DNA from: Actinacidiphila guanduensis
GTDB lineage: Bacteria; Actinomycetota; Actinomycetes; Streptomycetales; Streptomycetaceae
Direction: 5' to 3'
Assembly (NCBI RefSeq): GCF_900103985.1
Contig: NZ_FNIE01000005.1
Location: 434,001-498,000 of the forward strand
Length of the DNA stretch: 64,000 bases
Part shown: positions 32,251 through 39,386 of the stretch, one piece after another
Layout of the letters: the number at the start of each line of letters is the position of its first letter
Numbering within the stretch: position 1 is the stretch's first letter
Translations under genes and position numbers: made by a program
The notes under the pieces: model-generated
Databases searched by the model: none
What the model was told of the DNA's origin: nothing
What the model saw: the letters and a program-made list of their open reading frames with translations, nothing else

Positions 32251-32586
32251 GTGGCAAGTGGCAACGCGATCCGTGGCAGTCGGGTCGGAGCGGGGCCGAT
32301 GGGAGAGGCCGAGCGCGGCGAGTCCGCGCCGCGCCTGCGCATCTCCTTCTGGTGCTCCAACGGGCACGAGACCCAGCCGAGTTTCGCCAGTGACGCGCAG
32401 ATCCCGGAGACCTGGGACTGCCCCCGCTGCGGCTTCCCGGCCGGGCAGGACGAGGAGAACCCGCCGGCGCCGCCGCGCACCGAGCCGTACAAGACCCACC
32501 TGGCGTACGTGCGCGAGCGCCGGTCGGCCGCGGACGGCGAGGCGATCCTCGCCGAGGCGCTGGCCAAGCTCCGCGGCGAGATCTGA
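32251..32586 (+). CDS. rbpA: RbpA-family RNA polymerase-binding protein
   Basis: 111 aa from GTG 32251 (AGGGAG upstream). N-terminal ASGNAIRGSRVGAG, a zinc-type core with WCSNGHE and WDCPRCGFP, and the sigma-interaction region PPRTEPYKTHLAYVRERRS followed by the C-terminal helix. RbpA binds RNA polymerase and the principal sigma factor and stabilises open complexes. Compared with the classical Streptomyces RbpA that I remember (THWDMLMERR region), this version has THLAYVRERR, so it may be the second paralogue rather than RbpA itself. Confidence 0.9.
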   Translation: MASGNAIRGSRVGAGPMGEAERGESAPRLRISFWCSNGHETQPSFASDAQIPETWDCPRCGFPAGQDEENPPAPPRTEPYKTHLAYVRERRSAADGEAILAEALAKLRGEI

Positions 32587-32695
32587 TCCGCATCACCCTC
32601 CTCACCCTTCGTCCGCTCCTCGCCGTACCCGTCCCGCCCGTGCGGACCGTCGCGGCCCCGCAGCGGCGGCTCCGGCCCCCGGCGGCCGGGCGGGC

Positions 32696-33601
32696 TCACC
32701 GTGGCGAACGCGGCGGATCCCCCCGGCGGCCGGGGGCCTTGCGTGTGCTGTGGCCGTCGGCGATGTGCGCGGTCAGCGCGATCGAGGCGGTGGCCCGCTC
32801 GTAGGTGAGCTGGGCAACGCGCGCATAGAGGCAGTCCACCAGCAGCAGCACCGAGTGGCGGGTGCCGAAGTTGCCGCGGCGGAAGCTGGTCTCGCCGGAG
32901 AAGAATGTCAGCGTGATGTCGGCGGCCCGGGCGATCGGCGAGCGCGGGTCGCCGGTGACCGCGATCGTGGTGGCGCCGCGGTCGGCGGCCAGCCGCAGCG
33001 GCTCCAGGACCTCCCGGGTGGTGCCCGAGTGCGAGACGGCCACCACCGCGTCGGAGGGCGTCAGCAGCGCCGCGGAGGTCTCCGCCGCGTGCACTTCCGT
33101 CCAGGCGTGGGCGGCGCAGCCGATACCGAACAGCCGGGCCTGTGTCTCGTGGGCGACGATGCCGGAGCCGCCGACGCCGTAGACGTCGATCCGGCGGGCC
33201 TTGGCGAGGGCCTGGGCGGCCCGCTCCAGCGCCTCGCGGTCCACGTGCTCGGCGGTGTGCCGCAGGGCCCGCAGGTCCGCCTCCGCGACAACGGCGATGA
33301 CCTTCTCCAGATCGTCGTCCGGCCCGATCCGCGGGCCGAGCGCCGCCTGAGCGTCCGGGCCGGCCTGCGCTCCCTGGGCGCCCTGCTCCTGGGCGAGCTC
33401 GATGAGCAGCTGCTGGTAGGAGTCCAGGCCCAGCGCGCGGCAGAAGCGGGTCACGGTGGCCTGCGAGGTGCCGGTGCGGCGGCCCAGCTCGGCGGCCGAG
33501 CCGTGGGTGGCCGCGGCGGGATCGGCGAGCACGCCCTCGGCGACCTTGCGCAGGGAGCCGGACATCCGGGGGAGTTCCGAGCGGATCGTTGCGGTGATCA
33601 T
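32696..33601 (-). CDS. MurR/RpiR family transcriptional regulator
   Basis: 301 aa from ATG 33601. N-terminal HTH_6 domain (ITATIRSELPRMSGSLRKVA ... TSQATVTRFCRALGL) and a SIS sugar-phosphate binding domain (IDVYGVGGSGIVAHE, VVAVSHSGTTREVLEPL). Such regulators sense sugar or amino-sugar phosphates. It is divergent from the kinase gene at 33782 and likely controls it and the downstream SIS gene through the shared motif described at 33757 and 34827. Convergent with rbpA. Confidence 0.93.
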   Translation of the reverse strand: MITATIRSELPRMSGSLRKVAEGVLADPAAATHGSAAELGRRTGTSQATVTRFCRALGLDSYQQLLIELAQEQGAQGAQAGPDAQAALGPRIGPDDDLEKVIAVVAEADLRALRHTAEHVDREALERAAQALAKARRIDVYGVGGSGIVAHETQARLFGIGCAAHAWTEVHAAETSAALLTPSDAVVAVSHSGTTREVLEPLRLAADRGATTIAVTGDPRSPIARAADITLTFFSGETSFRRGNFGTRHSVLLLVDCLYARVAQLTYERATASIALTAHIADGHSTRKAPGRRGDPPRSPR

Positions 33602-33756
33602 GGCGACTCGTCTCGGTCGGGGGCCGTGCGGGTGGCTGTACGGGGCGGGGTCGGGGTCGGGCGGGGCGTGGGGGGCGTGGGGGTGAGTCGGGGCTGTATG
33701 TCTGCGCGAGGCCGTGCGGGGGGGTGCTGGATGCCGTTCGGGGTTGTGCTGGGGTG

Positions 33757-33778
33757 AATCTATCAACCACCATGCGTG
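33757..33778. promoter_or_regulatory. Candidate RpiR operator 1 (divergent promoter region)
   Basis: GAATCTATCAACCACCATGCGTG-like stretch (33757-33778 approximately) just before the kinase start. The elements GAAT, TCAAC and ATGCGTG recur in the same order at 34826-34846. Contains TATCAA, a possible -10, at 33761. Confidence 0.45.
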
Positions 33779-33781
33779 TCG

Positions 33782-34822
33782 ATGAGTGGAACAGACAGCC
33801 GGCACCTGGTGGTCGGCATCGACGCGGGCGGCACCCGCTGCCGGGCCTGCCTCGCCGCCGTGGGCCCCGGCGGCGCCCGTACCGTGCTGGGCCGCGGCAG
33901 CGGCGGCCCCGGGAACGCGATGAGCGTCGGCCGCGCCGACCTCACCCGGCACCTGACCGAGGCGGTCGGCGGCGCGGTCCGCGCGGCGCGGGCCGCCGAC
34001 CCGCGGATCGCCACCCGGGTGGTCGCGTCCTTCGGCGGCTTCGCCGGCGGGGCGGCCGGGCTCGGCCCCGAGCGCGGCAAGGACCTGGCCGTCTCCTGCT
34101 TGCGGGACGCGCTCGCCGCGCACGGCATCACCGGTGTGCCGGTGGGGGCCGGCGGCGACATCGAGGTGGCGTTGGCCGCGGGCCCGGGCGCTCCCCGCGA
34201 CGGACTCGTGCTCATCGCCGGCACCGGCGCCATCGCGGCCCGGCTGGCCGCGGGCGGCCGCCGCATGGTCTCCGACGGGCACGGCTGGCTGCTCGGCGAC
34301 GAGGGCAGCGGCTTCTGGCTCGGCAACCGCGCCACCCGCGCGGCCCTGGAAGCGCTCGACGGCCGCGGGCCGTGGACGGCGCTGGTGCCGCGGGTGACCG
34401 CGCACTACCTGGGCGAGGACGTGGCGGCGGAGGTCGCGGGCGGGGACGCGCCCGGCCGGCTGGACGGGCCGGCGCGGCACCGGATCGCCGAGGCGGTCGT
34501 GGCGGCGGCCTACGAGCAGGCGCCCGCGCGGCTGGCGGCGGTCAGCCCGATCGTCGTGGCGGTCGCGGCCGAGGGTGACGCGGTGGCGCTCGGGCTGCTG
34601 GACGCGGCGGCCGACCTGCTCGCCGGGACGGTGGGGTCGCTGCGGCCGCTCGCGGGGGAGCCGGTCGTCGCCACGGGCGGGCTGCTGGCGCCCGCGGGCC
34701 CTCTGCTCGAACGGGTCTCCGGGCGGCTGGCGAGGCAGGGCCTGCGGGTCTTTCCGGTGGCGGACCCCTCGGAGGGCGCGGCGGCGCTGGCGCTGACGCT
34801 GCTCCTTGACGGCGCCGGGTGA
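33782..34822 (+). CDS. BadF/BadG/BcrA/BcrD ATPase-family sugar kinase (N-acetylglucosamine kinase-like)
   Basis: 346 aa from ATG 33782; GTG 33776 is an equal alternative and neither has a clear ribosome binding site. ASKHA-fold kinase: phosphate-1 motif LVVGIDAGGTRCRACLA, GTGAIAARL, the aspartate-bearing WLLGDEGSGFWLG typical of the GlcNAc kinase group, and VATGGLLAP near the C terminus. Probably phosphorylates an amino sugar such as GlcNAc or MurNAc (inference from family and from the RpiR regulator and SIS isomerase beside it). Confidence 0.85.
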   Translation: MSGTDSRHLVVGIDAGGTRCRACLAAVGPGGARTVLGRGSGGPGNAMSVGRADLTRHLTEAVGGAVRAARAADPRIATRVVASFGGFAGGAAGLGPERGKDLAVSCLRDALAAHGITGVPVGAGGDIEVALAAGPGAPRDGLVLIAGTGAIAARLAAGGRRMVSDGHGWLLGDEGSGFWLGNRATRAALEALDGRGPWTALVPRVTAHYLGEDVAAEVAGGDAPGRLDGPARHRIAEAVVAAAYEQAPARLAAVSPIVVAVAAEGDAVALGLLDAAADLLAGTVGSLRPLAGEPVVATGGLLAPAGPLLERVSGRLARQGLRVFPVADPSEGAAALALTLLLDGAG

Positions 34823-34825
34823 AGG

Positions 34826-34866
34826 AATGTTTCATCAACATGCGTGATCGCTGGTTGGTTGAACCG
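34826..34866. promoter_or_regulatory. Candidate RpiR operator 2 upstream of the SIS gene
   Basis: ATGTT (34827-34831), TCATC, AACAT (34837-34841) is a perfect inverted repeat, followed by GCGTG; a second TCAAC-type half site occurs inverted as GGTTGGTTGAA near 34853-34863. Matches the element in front of the kinase gene. Confidence 0.45.
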
Positions 34867-34895
34867 GCGACGTGCCGACCGAAGGGGACGCCGGA

Positions 34896-35660
34896 ATGTC
34901 CGAGGGACCGATCAACGCCGCCAGGTTCGCCGACGAGGGCCGCGCCGCCGTCGAGCGGGCGATCGCGGCGAACAAGGAGTCCGTCGCGGCCGCCGCCCGG
35001 ATCTTCGCCGACACCGTCGCCGCGGACGGGGTGATCCACGGCTTCGGCACCGGCCACTCCCAGGCGACCGTCCTGGAGATCGTCGGCCGCGCGGGCGGCC
35101 TGATCCCCACCAACCGGATCGGGCTGGCCGATCTCGTGCTGCGCGGCGGCGAGGACCGCTCCGTGCTGGGCGACCCGCTGCTGGAGCGGTCCCCGGGGCT
35201 GGCCCGGCGGCTCTACGACCTGGCCGGGCCGCGCCCGCAGGACGCCTTCGTGATCGTCTCCAACTCGGGCGTCAACAACTCGATCGTGGACATGGCGCTG
35301 CACGTCAAGGCGGCCGGCCACCCGCTGATCGCGCTCACCTCGCTCGCCCACACCCGCGCGGTCCCCGCGCTGCACCCCAGCGGCAAGCACCTCGCCGACA
35401 TCGCCGACGCGGTCCTGGACAACTGCGCCCCCAAGGGCGACGCGATCCTCCCCCTCCCGGACGGCAACACGCTGGGCGGGGTCTCCACGATCACGTCGGC
35501 GATGCTGGTCCAGATGGTCGTGGCCGAGGCGGTCGGCATCCTCCTCGCGGAGGGCAAGGAGGCCCCCGTCTACGTCTCGGCGAACGTCCCGGGCGGCCAC
35601 GAGCGCAACGCGGTCCTCGAAGAGCGCTACGCCGGCCGCATCCACCGCGGCGGCTTCTGA
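34896..35660 (+). CDS. SIS domain sugar isomerase-type protein (UPF0309-like)
   Basis: 254 aa from ATG 34896 with AAGGGGA upstream; an in-frame GTG lies eight codons earlier. SIS motifs GFGTGHSQATVLEIVGRAGG and VIVSNSGVNNSIVDMALH resemble the phosphosugar-binding pocket of the UPF0309 group and MurQ/GmhA-type proteins. Follows the kinase by 73 bp that contain a repeat of the putative RpiR site. Likely acts on the phosphorylated amino sugar made by the kinase; reaction not established. Confidence 0.88.
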   Translation: MSEGPINAARFADEGRAAVERAIAANKESVAAAARIFADTVAADGVIHGFGTGHSQATVLEIVGRAGGLIPTNRIGLADLVLRGGEDRSVLGDPLLERSPGLARRLYDLAGPRPQDAFVIVSNSGVNNSIVDMALHVKAAGHPLIALTSLAHTRAVPALHPSGKHLADIADAVLDNCAPKGDAILPLPDGNTLGGVSTITSAMLVQMVVAEAVGILLAEGKEAPVYVSANVPGGHERNAVLEERYAGRIHRGGF

Positions 35661-35736
35661 CCCACCCCCGACCCGGCCCTCTTCCCCCACCCCCCACCCC
35701 ACGCCGAAGCCGCCACGGCGACACGCACCCCTCAAC

Positions 35737-35771
35737 GGGCGCCCCCACTACGATCTTGCGCGGGGGCGCCC
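35737..35771 (+). terminator. Hairpin after the kinase/SIS operon
   Basis: Perfect 10-bp inverted repeat GGGCGCCCCC (35737-35746) / GGGGGCGCCC (35762-35771), loop 15 bases, 77 bp after the SIS stop and before the hypothetical gene. Confidence 0.6.
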
Positions 35772-35825
35772 CCAGTTCCCTTGGCTGTAGGACGAGTTGT
35801 CGTGCCCTCAAGAGGAAGAGTCTCC

Positions 35826-36281
35826 ATGCCCGTAAGCGACTTCCAAGTGGGCGAGCCGCTGACGTTGGCCTGCGAACCTGCTGATGCGCGTGTCGCGACG
35901 GTGTGGGGCCGGTACATCTTCATCGAGTGGCCCTGGCGCCAGATCGACCCGGAATCACGGGTCAGGTGGAACGGTCAGGTCGCGCTTCCGAGAGAGGCCG
36001 ACAGCGGCGAGTGGGCCAACACCCCCTGGCGTGTGGAACCTGCTGCCGATGAGCTCGCAGTGGGCGACTCCTGCAGGGTCGGTATCCCGAGAACGCGCGT
36101 GGTCGTGCGAGCGGTGCGCATTTATCGCCCGGCCAAGGACGTCGGGTGGCTTCCGCGTCCCACAGTGGCACTGTCCGTCGTGCCGTTCGGCGACTGTGAC
36201 GGCGACGAGGAAGCCGGCTACCTCGTCCATGTGGATGGAGCCGAGCCCATCACGGCGGCCCGCGCCCAGGATTTCCGGTAG
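35826..36281 (+). CDS. Hypothetical protein
   Basis: 151 aa from ATG 35826, with AGGAAG upstream. I recognise no family. It is soluble, rich in Trp, Arg and Val, with several predicted beta strands (RVATVWGRYIFIEWPWRQI, RVVVRAVRIYRP, PTVALSVVPFGD) and two cysteines. Codon use at third positions is less GC-rich than in neighbours, suggesting a foreign gene. It sits alone in the accessory stretch between rbpA and pgi. Confidence 0.65.
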   Translation: MPVSDFQVGEPLTLACEPADARVATVWGRYIFIEWPWRQIDPESRVRWNGQVALPREADSGEWANTPWRVEPAADELAVGDSCRVGIPRTRVVVRAVRIYRPAKDVGWLPRPTVALSVVPFGDCDGDEEAGYLVHVDGAEPITAARAQDFR

Positions 36282-36404
36282 TGCGGGAGCGGTGAATCCC
36301 GAGCGGGTGGATGTCCGGCCGGTTCGGGAACCGCGGCCGCGGTTCCTGGGCGGCGTAGGATCGGGGGCCGATATCGGGGGCGTCACTTGTGGAGGTGGGC
36401 CGGG

Positions 36405-36704
36405 GTGCGGGAGTTCCAGCGGGGGGCGGTGCGGATGCACATCCTCCACCACGCGGCCGAGGACGAGGTGCACGGCGCCTGGCTCACCGAGGAGTTGGCC
36501 GGCCACGGGTACCGGATCAGCCCCGGCACCCTCTATCCGACACTTCACCGGTTGGAGGCCGACGGGCTGCTCACCTCCGAGCAGCGCGTGGTCGACGGCC
36601 GCACCCGCCGCGTCTACCGCGCCACCCCCGCCGGCCGCCAGGCGCTCGCCGAGGACCGCAAGGCCCTTGAGGAGCTGGCCCGCGAGGTCCTGGGCCACGA
36701 GTAG
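36405..36704 (+). CDS. PadR family transcriptional regulator
   Basis: 99 aa from GTG 36405 with GGAGG eight bases upstream. A PadR-type winged helix: RMHILHHAAEDEVHGAWL, HGYRISPGTLYPTLHRLEAD, then the wing GRTRRVYRATPAGRQAL and a short C-terminal helix (subfamily 2-like, no long dimerisation domain). No obvious target gene follows on the same strand; the next gene is convergent. Confidence 0.92.
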   Translation: MREFQRGAVRMHILHHAAEDEVHGAWLTEELAGHGYRISPGTLYPTLHRLEADGLLTSEQRVVDGRTRRVYRATPAGRQALAEDRKALEELAREVLGHE

Positions 36705-36730
36705 CGGCTCCCGCCGACGCTCGGGCCCCG

Positions 36731-37666
36731 TCAGGGGGCTTCCCCGGCCGCGCCGCGCACCGGTGCGATGATCTCGTCGACGAGCCACCGCGCGACCCCC
36801 GGCGGATAGGGGCCGCGCAGACTCAGCACGATGTGCGTCATGCCCGCGGCGACGAGTTCCGTGATCGCCGTGCGGTCGGCAGCCGGATCGTCGTAGGAGA
36901 CGATGTACTGCACGGACCGGGTGATCGTCCGCGGGTCCCGGCCGATGGCGGCGCAGTGGCCGTCCAGGACGGCGCTGCGGTCGGCGATGTACTCCAGCGT
37001 GTTGTGCGGCGGCCCGGGGATGTTCCAGATGTCGGCGTGCTCGGCGACCAGGCGGAGCGTGCGGGTGCCCCAGCCGCCGATCAGCAGCGGCGGGCCCGGC
37101 GGCCGCTGGAGAGGTTTCGGCTCGTTGCGGTTGCCGGTCAGGGTGGAGTAGCGGCCGTGGAAGTCGAAGACGTCCCGCGTCCACATGCCGCGCAGGATCG
37201 CGATGGTCTCCTCCAGGCGGGCGATGCCCTCGGCGGGCGGGACAAGCGTGAGCCCGTAGGCGGCGTACTCCGCGGCCGCCGGGTTCTCACCCGCGACACC
37301 GCCCGCGCCGGGCGGCTGCACGGTGCCGCCCACGCCGAGGCCCATGATCAGCCGGCCCCCCGAGATCACGTCGACAGTGGTGGCGATCTTGCCGAGGACG
37401 GCGGGCGGCCGGATCCGGTTGCTCGTCACGAGCAGGCCCAGGCGCAGCCGCCGGGTGCGGGCGGCCAGGGCGCTCAGCAGCGTCCACCCCTCCAGGATCT
37501 GCCCGTCCTTCGGGCCGGCGATCGGCATGAGGTGGTCCCACAGCCAGGCGTCGGAGATCTCGGGCAGGTCGTCGGCCTCCTGCCACACGCGCAGGATGTC
37601 CTGGTAGGGGACCCGCATCGGGGTGGTCTTGACGCCGAATGTGACGGAGGGGAGGTGCTCGGACAT
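36731..37666 (-). CDS. LLM class flavin-dependent oxidoreductase
   Basis: 311 aa from ATG 37666 (GAAGGG upstream); the frame stays open for 20 further codons. Luciferase-like TIM barrel: FGVKTTPMRVPYQDIL at the start, WLWDHLMPIAGP, LGLLVTSNRIRPPAVLGKIA, VISGGRLIMGLGVG and PLLIGGWGTRTLRLVAEHAD. Members use FMN or F420; sequence alone does not decide, nor the substrate. Divergent from the marR gene with a palindromic operator in between. Confidence 0.92.
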   Translation of the reverse strand: MSEHLPSVTFGVKTTPMRVPYQDILRVWQEADDLPEISDAWLWDHLMPIAGPKDGQILEGWTLLSALAARTRRLRLGLLVTSNRIRPPAVLGKIATTVDVISGGRLIMGLGVGGTVQPPGAGGVAGENPAAAEYAAYGLTLVPPAEGIARLEETIAILRGMWTRDVFDFHGRYSTLTGNRNEPKPLQRPPGPPLLIGGWGTRTLRLVAEHADIWNIPGPPHNTLEYIADRSAVLDGHCAAIGRDPRTITRSVQYIVSYDDPAADRTAITELVAAGMTHIVLSLRGPYPPGVARWLVDEIIAPVRGAAGEAP

Positions 37667-37728
37667 GGGTGCCGTGTGCCCTTCGGATCGAGGCGGCGCC
37701 GGTGACGGCGGGGAGACCGTCACCATAG

Positions 37729-37755
37729 CTGATCGTCAGGACGGCTGACCATCAG
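37729..37755. promoter_or_regulatory. Twin palindrome, likely MarR operator
   Basis: CTGATCGTCAG (37729-37739) and CTGACCATCAG (37745-37755) are each of the form CTGA-N3-TCAG and are also near-perfect inverted copies of each other around GACGG. Lies 21 bp before marR and 63 bp before the divergent oxidoreductase. Confidence 0.6.
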
Positions 37756-37776
37756 TCCTCCGGATATGCTGGGGCC

Positions 37777-38244
37777 ATGGCTCGCGACGCACCGCCCGAG
37801 GTCCTCACCTCCCGCCTCGGCTACCTGTTCAAGCACGCGTACTTGCGGCTGACCGAGGAGTCCGCGCGGGCGTTGGCGCCGTACGGGATCGACGGCCGCG
37901 AACTGGCGGTCCTCGCCGTCCTCGACGCGCACGCCGAGCTGTCCCAACTGGAAGCGGCCGGGCGACTGGGCGTCGACCGCACCACGATGGTGGCCCTCGT
38001 GGACACCCTGGAGGGCAAGGAACTGGTCGAGCGGCGCCGCAGCCCGCAGGACCGGCGCAAGAACATCGTCCGGCTCACGCCGAGCGGACGGCAGCGCCTG
38101 CACGACGCCGAATCGGCCCGGCAGGAGATGGAACGGCGCTTCCTCGCCGCGCTTTCGCCGAGCGACGCCACGCGCCTGTTCGCCATCCTGCAGTCCTTGG
38201 TCACCGCCCCGGCCCCTTCCGAGCGGGTGCCCGACGCGACGTGA
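37777..38244 (+). CDS. MarR family transcriptional regulator
   Basis: 155 aa from ATG 37777. Winged-helix MarR fold: LGYLFKHAYLRLTEESARAL, GIDGRELAVLAVLDAHAELS, LGVDRTTMVALVDTLEGKEL and the wing ERRRSPQDRRKNIVRLTPSG. Likely represses itself and the divergent flavin oxidoreductase via the twin palindrome at 37729; inducer unknown. Confidence 0.93.
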   Translation: MARDAPPEVLTSRLGYLFKHAYLRLTEESARALAPYGIDGRELAVLAVLDAHAELSQLEAAGRLGVDRTTMVALVDTLEGKELVERRRSPQDRRKNIVRLTPSGRQRLHDAESARQEMERRFLAALSPSDATRLFAILQSLVTAPAPSERVPDAT

Positions 38245-38347
38245 GGGACCGCCTTCGCCCGGCGGGCCCCGCGGTCGGGGTCCACGAGGCGCCGCGGTTG
38301 CCGTGCCCGGCAGTCGGGAGGCGCCGCGACGTAATTCGCGCCAGCAC

Positions 38348-38382
38348 CCTGGCACATTGCTGCGCGGGACCGAGCGTTTGTG
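38348..38382. repeat. Imperfect 35-bp direct repeat, copy 1 (downstream flank of the SUKH gene)
   Basis: Matches 39295-39329 at 29 of 35 positions; shared core TGCGCGG.ACCGAGCG. Copy 1 lies in the 290-bp gap 38245-38534, which otherwise shows only GC-rich simple sequence. Confidence 0.6.
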
Positions 38383-38534
38383 TCCGCCGCTCTAGCTCGA
38401 TGGGGCGCATGTGCCGCCTGCGGCGGGCGCCGGTGGGTGCTGCGGTGGTGCCGCGGCTTTCCGCGGGTGGGTGCCTTGGGTGCGAGGGTGCTTGGTGCCT
38501 CGCCGCTGGTCGGCGGTGGTCCGGAACCGCAGGG

Positions 38535-39218
38535 TCAGGCTCTACGCGCCGGGAGTTCGTCCAGCCACTCCAGGTACCACTCGGCAAAGCGGGTGCGACG
38601 GCGCTGTACGTGCCCCAGCGGAGCGAGCGGGCCGTCCGAGCATCGCGGGTCGAACCAGAGGTTGCCGCGCTCCTCGCCGGTGACGACGAGCCAGGTGAAG
38701 TAGCCGCATCCTGCGTGGCTCAGCCGTACGGCTCCCGCGGTCATCGCCGGGTACAGCTCGTCCTCGGCCGCTCGGAAGGCCGCGAGCGCCGGATCGGTTG
38801 TCCCGTCGGTCTCGTGGGAGGCCCTGGCCGCCCCCTCCAAGGTGCGCAACTGCTCGGTCAACCGAGTGCGTACGTCATCGCTCGGGAAGGGCTGGGCAAG
38901 CAGGGACCCACCCGGGCCTCCCGCCTCGCCCCACTCCGGCCAGCCCCAGATCCCGTCGCGGCAGACCAGCGAGGCCACTCCGTAGCCCGGGCCGAACCCT
39001 CCGGCGCCGACCTCCAGCAGGAAACCGCGATAGTCCGCGGGGAAGGTGATGCCGAACTGACGCTCGGCGGCCCGGACTTCGTCCTCGGTGAGCGGGTCAT
39101 CGAGCAACGGGGTGAAGGACCCCGCGGGCCATCGCAGCAGACGCCGTAGCGGATGCCCCTTGTACGGCGGCGCCCCAAGTGCGAGCACGCGCTCCCGCAC
39201 CCCGTCCCACTCGCCCAT
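38535..39218 (-). CDS. SMI1/KNR4 (SUKH) family protein
   Basis: 227 aa from ATG 39218 (GGGGGGAG two bases upstream); the frame extends upstream without a ribosome binding site. The SUKH core is LTEDEVRAAERQFGITFPADY followed by RGFLLEVGAGGFGPGYGV, then a beta-rich C-terminal half with YFTWLVVTGEERGNLWFDPR. SUKH proteins are often immunity proteins against secreted nuclease or other polymorphic toxins, but stand-alone ones are common in streptomycetes. Bracketed by imperfect direct repeats at 38348 and 39295. Confidence 0.88.
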   Translation of the reverse strand: MGEWDGVRERVLALGAPPYKGHPLRRLLRWPAGSFTPLLDDPLTEDEVRAAERQFGITFPADYRGFLLEVGAGGFGPGYGVASLVCRDGIWGWPEWGEAGGPGGSLLAQPFPSDDVRTRLTEQLRTLEGAARASHETDGTTDPALAAFRAAEDELYPAMTAGAVRLSHAGCGYFTWLVVTGEERGNLWFDPRCSDGPLAPLGHVQRRRTRFAEWYLEWLDELPARRA

Positions 39219-39294
39219 CGCTCCCCCCGACCCGAGGCCCACTTCTTCGTGGACATCATCGTCACCGACGAGTAAGCCTCTTGCTCCCAGGTGC

Positions 39295-39329
39295 CCTGCC
39301 ACACTGCCGCGCGGAACCGAGCGATTGCG
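39295..39329. repeat. Imperfect 35-bp direct repeat, copy 2 (upstream flank of the SUKH gene)
   Basis: Second copy of the element at 38348; begins CCTGCCACACTGCCGCGCGG. Directly followed by the terminator hairpin of the permease gene. Confidence 0.6.
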
Positions 39330-39354
39330 GGGCCGGCGTTCCGGGCGGCCCCGC
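39327..39354 (-). terminator. Terminator of the permease gene
   Basis: GCGGGGCC (39327-39334) and GGCCCCGC (39347-39354), loop 12 bases, about 33 bp past the permease stop codon on the minus strand. Confidence 0.5.
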
Positions 39355-39386
39355 GATGGGCCGGGTGCTCTCAGAGCGGGGCGCCG

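Noticed and set aside
33724..34578. Alternative frame starting at ATG 33772 over the sugar kinase
   Set aside because: Its translation is Arg/Gly/Pro-rich noise, while the neighbouring frame gives a clear ASKHA kinase.
35661..35736. C-rich stretch after the SIS gene as a possible rho utilisation site
   Set aside because: C-richness is not diagnostic here and a perfect hairpin terminator follows directly.
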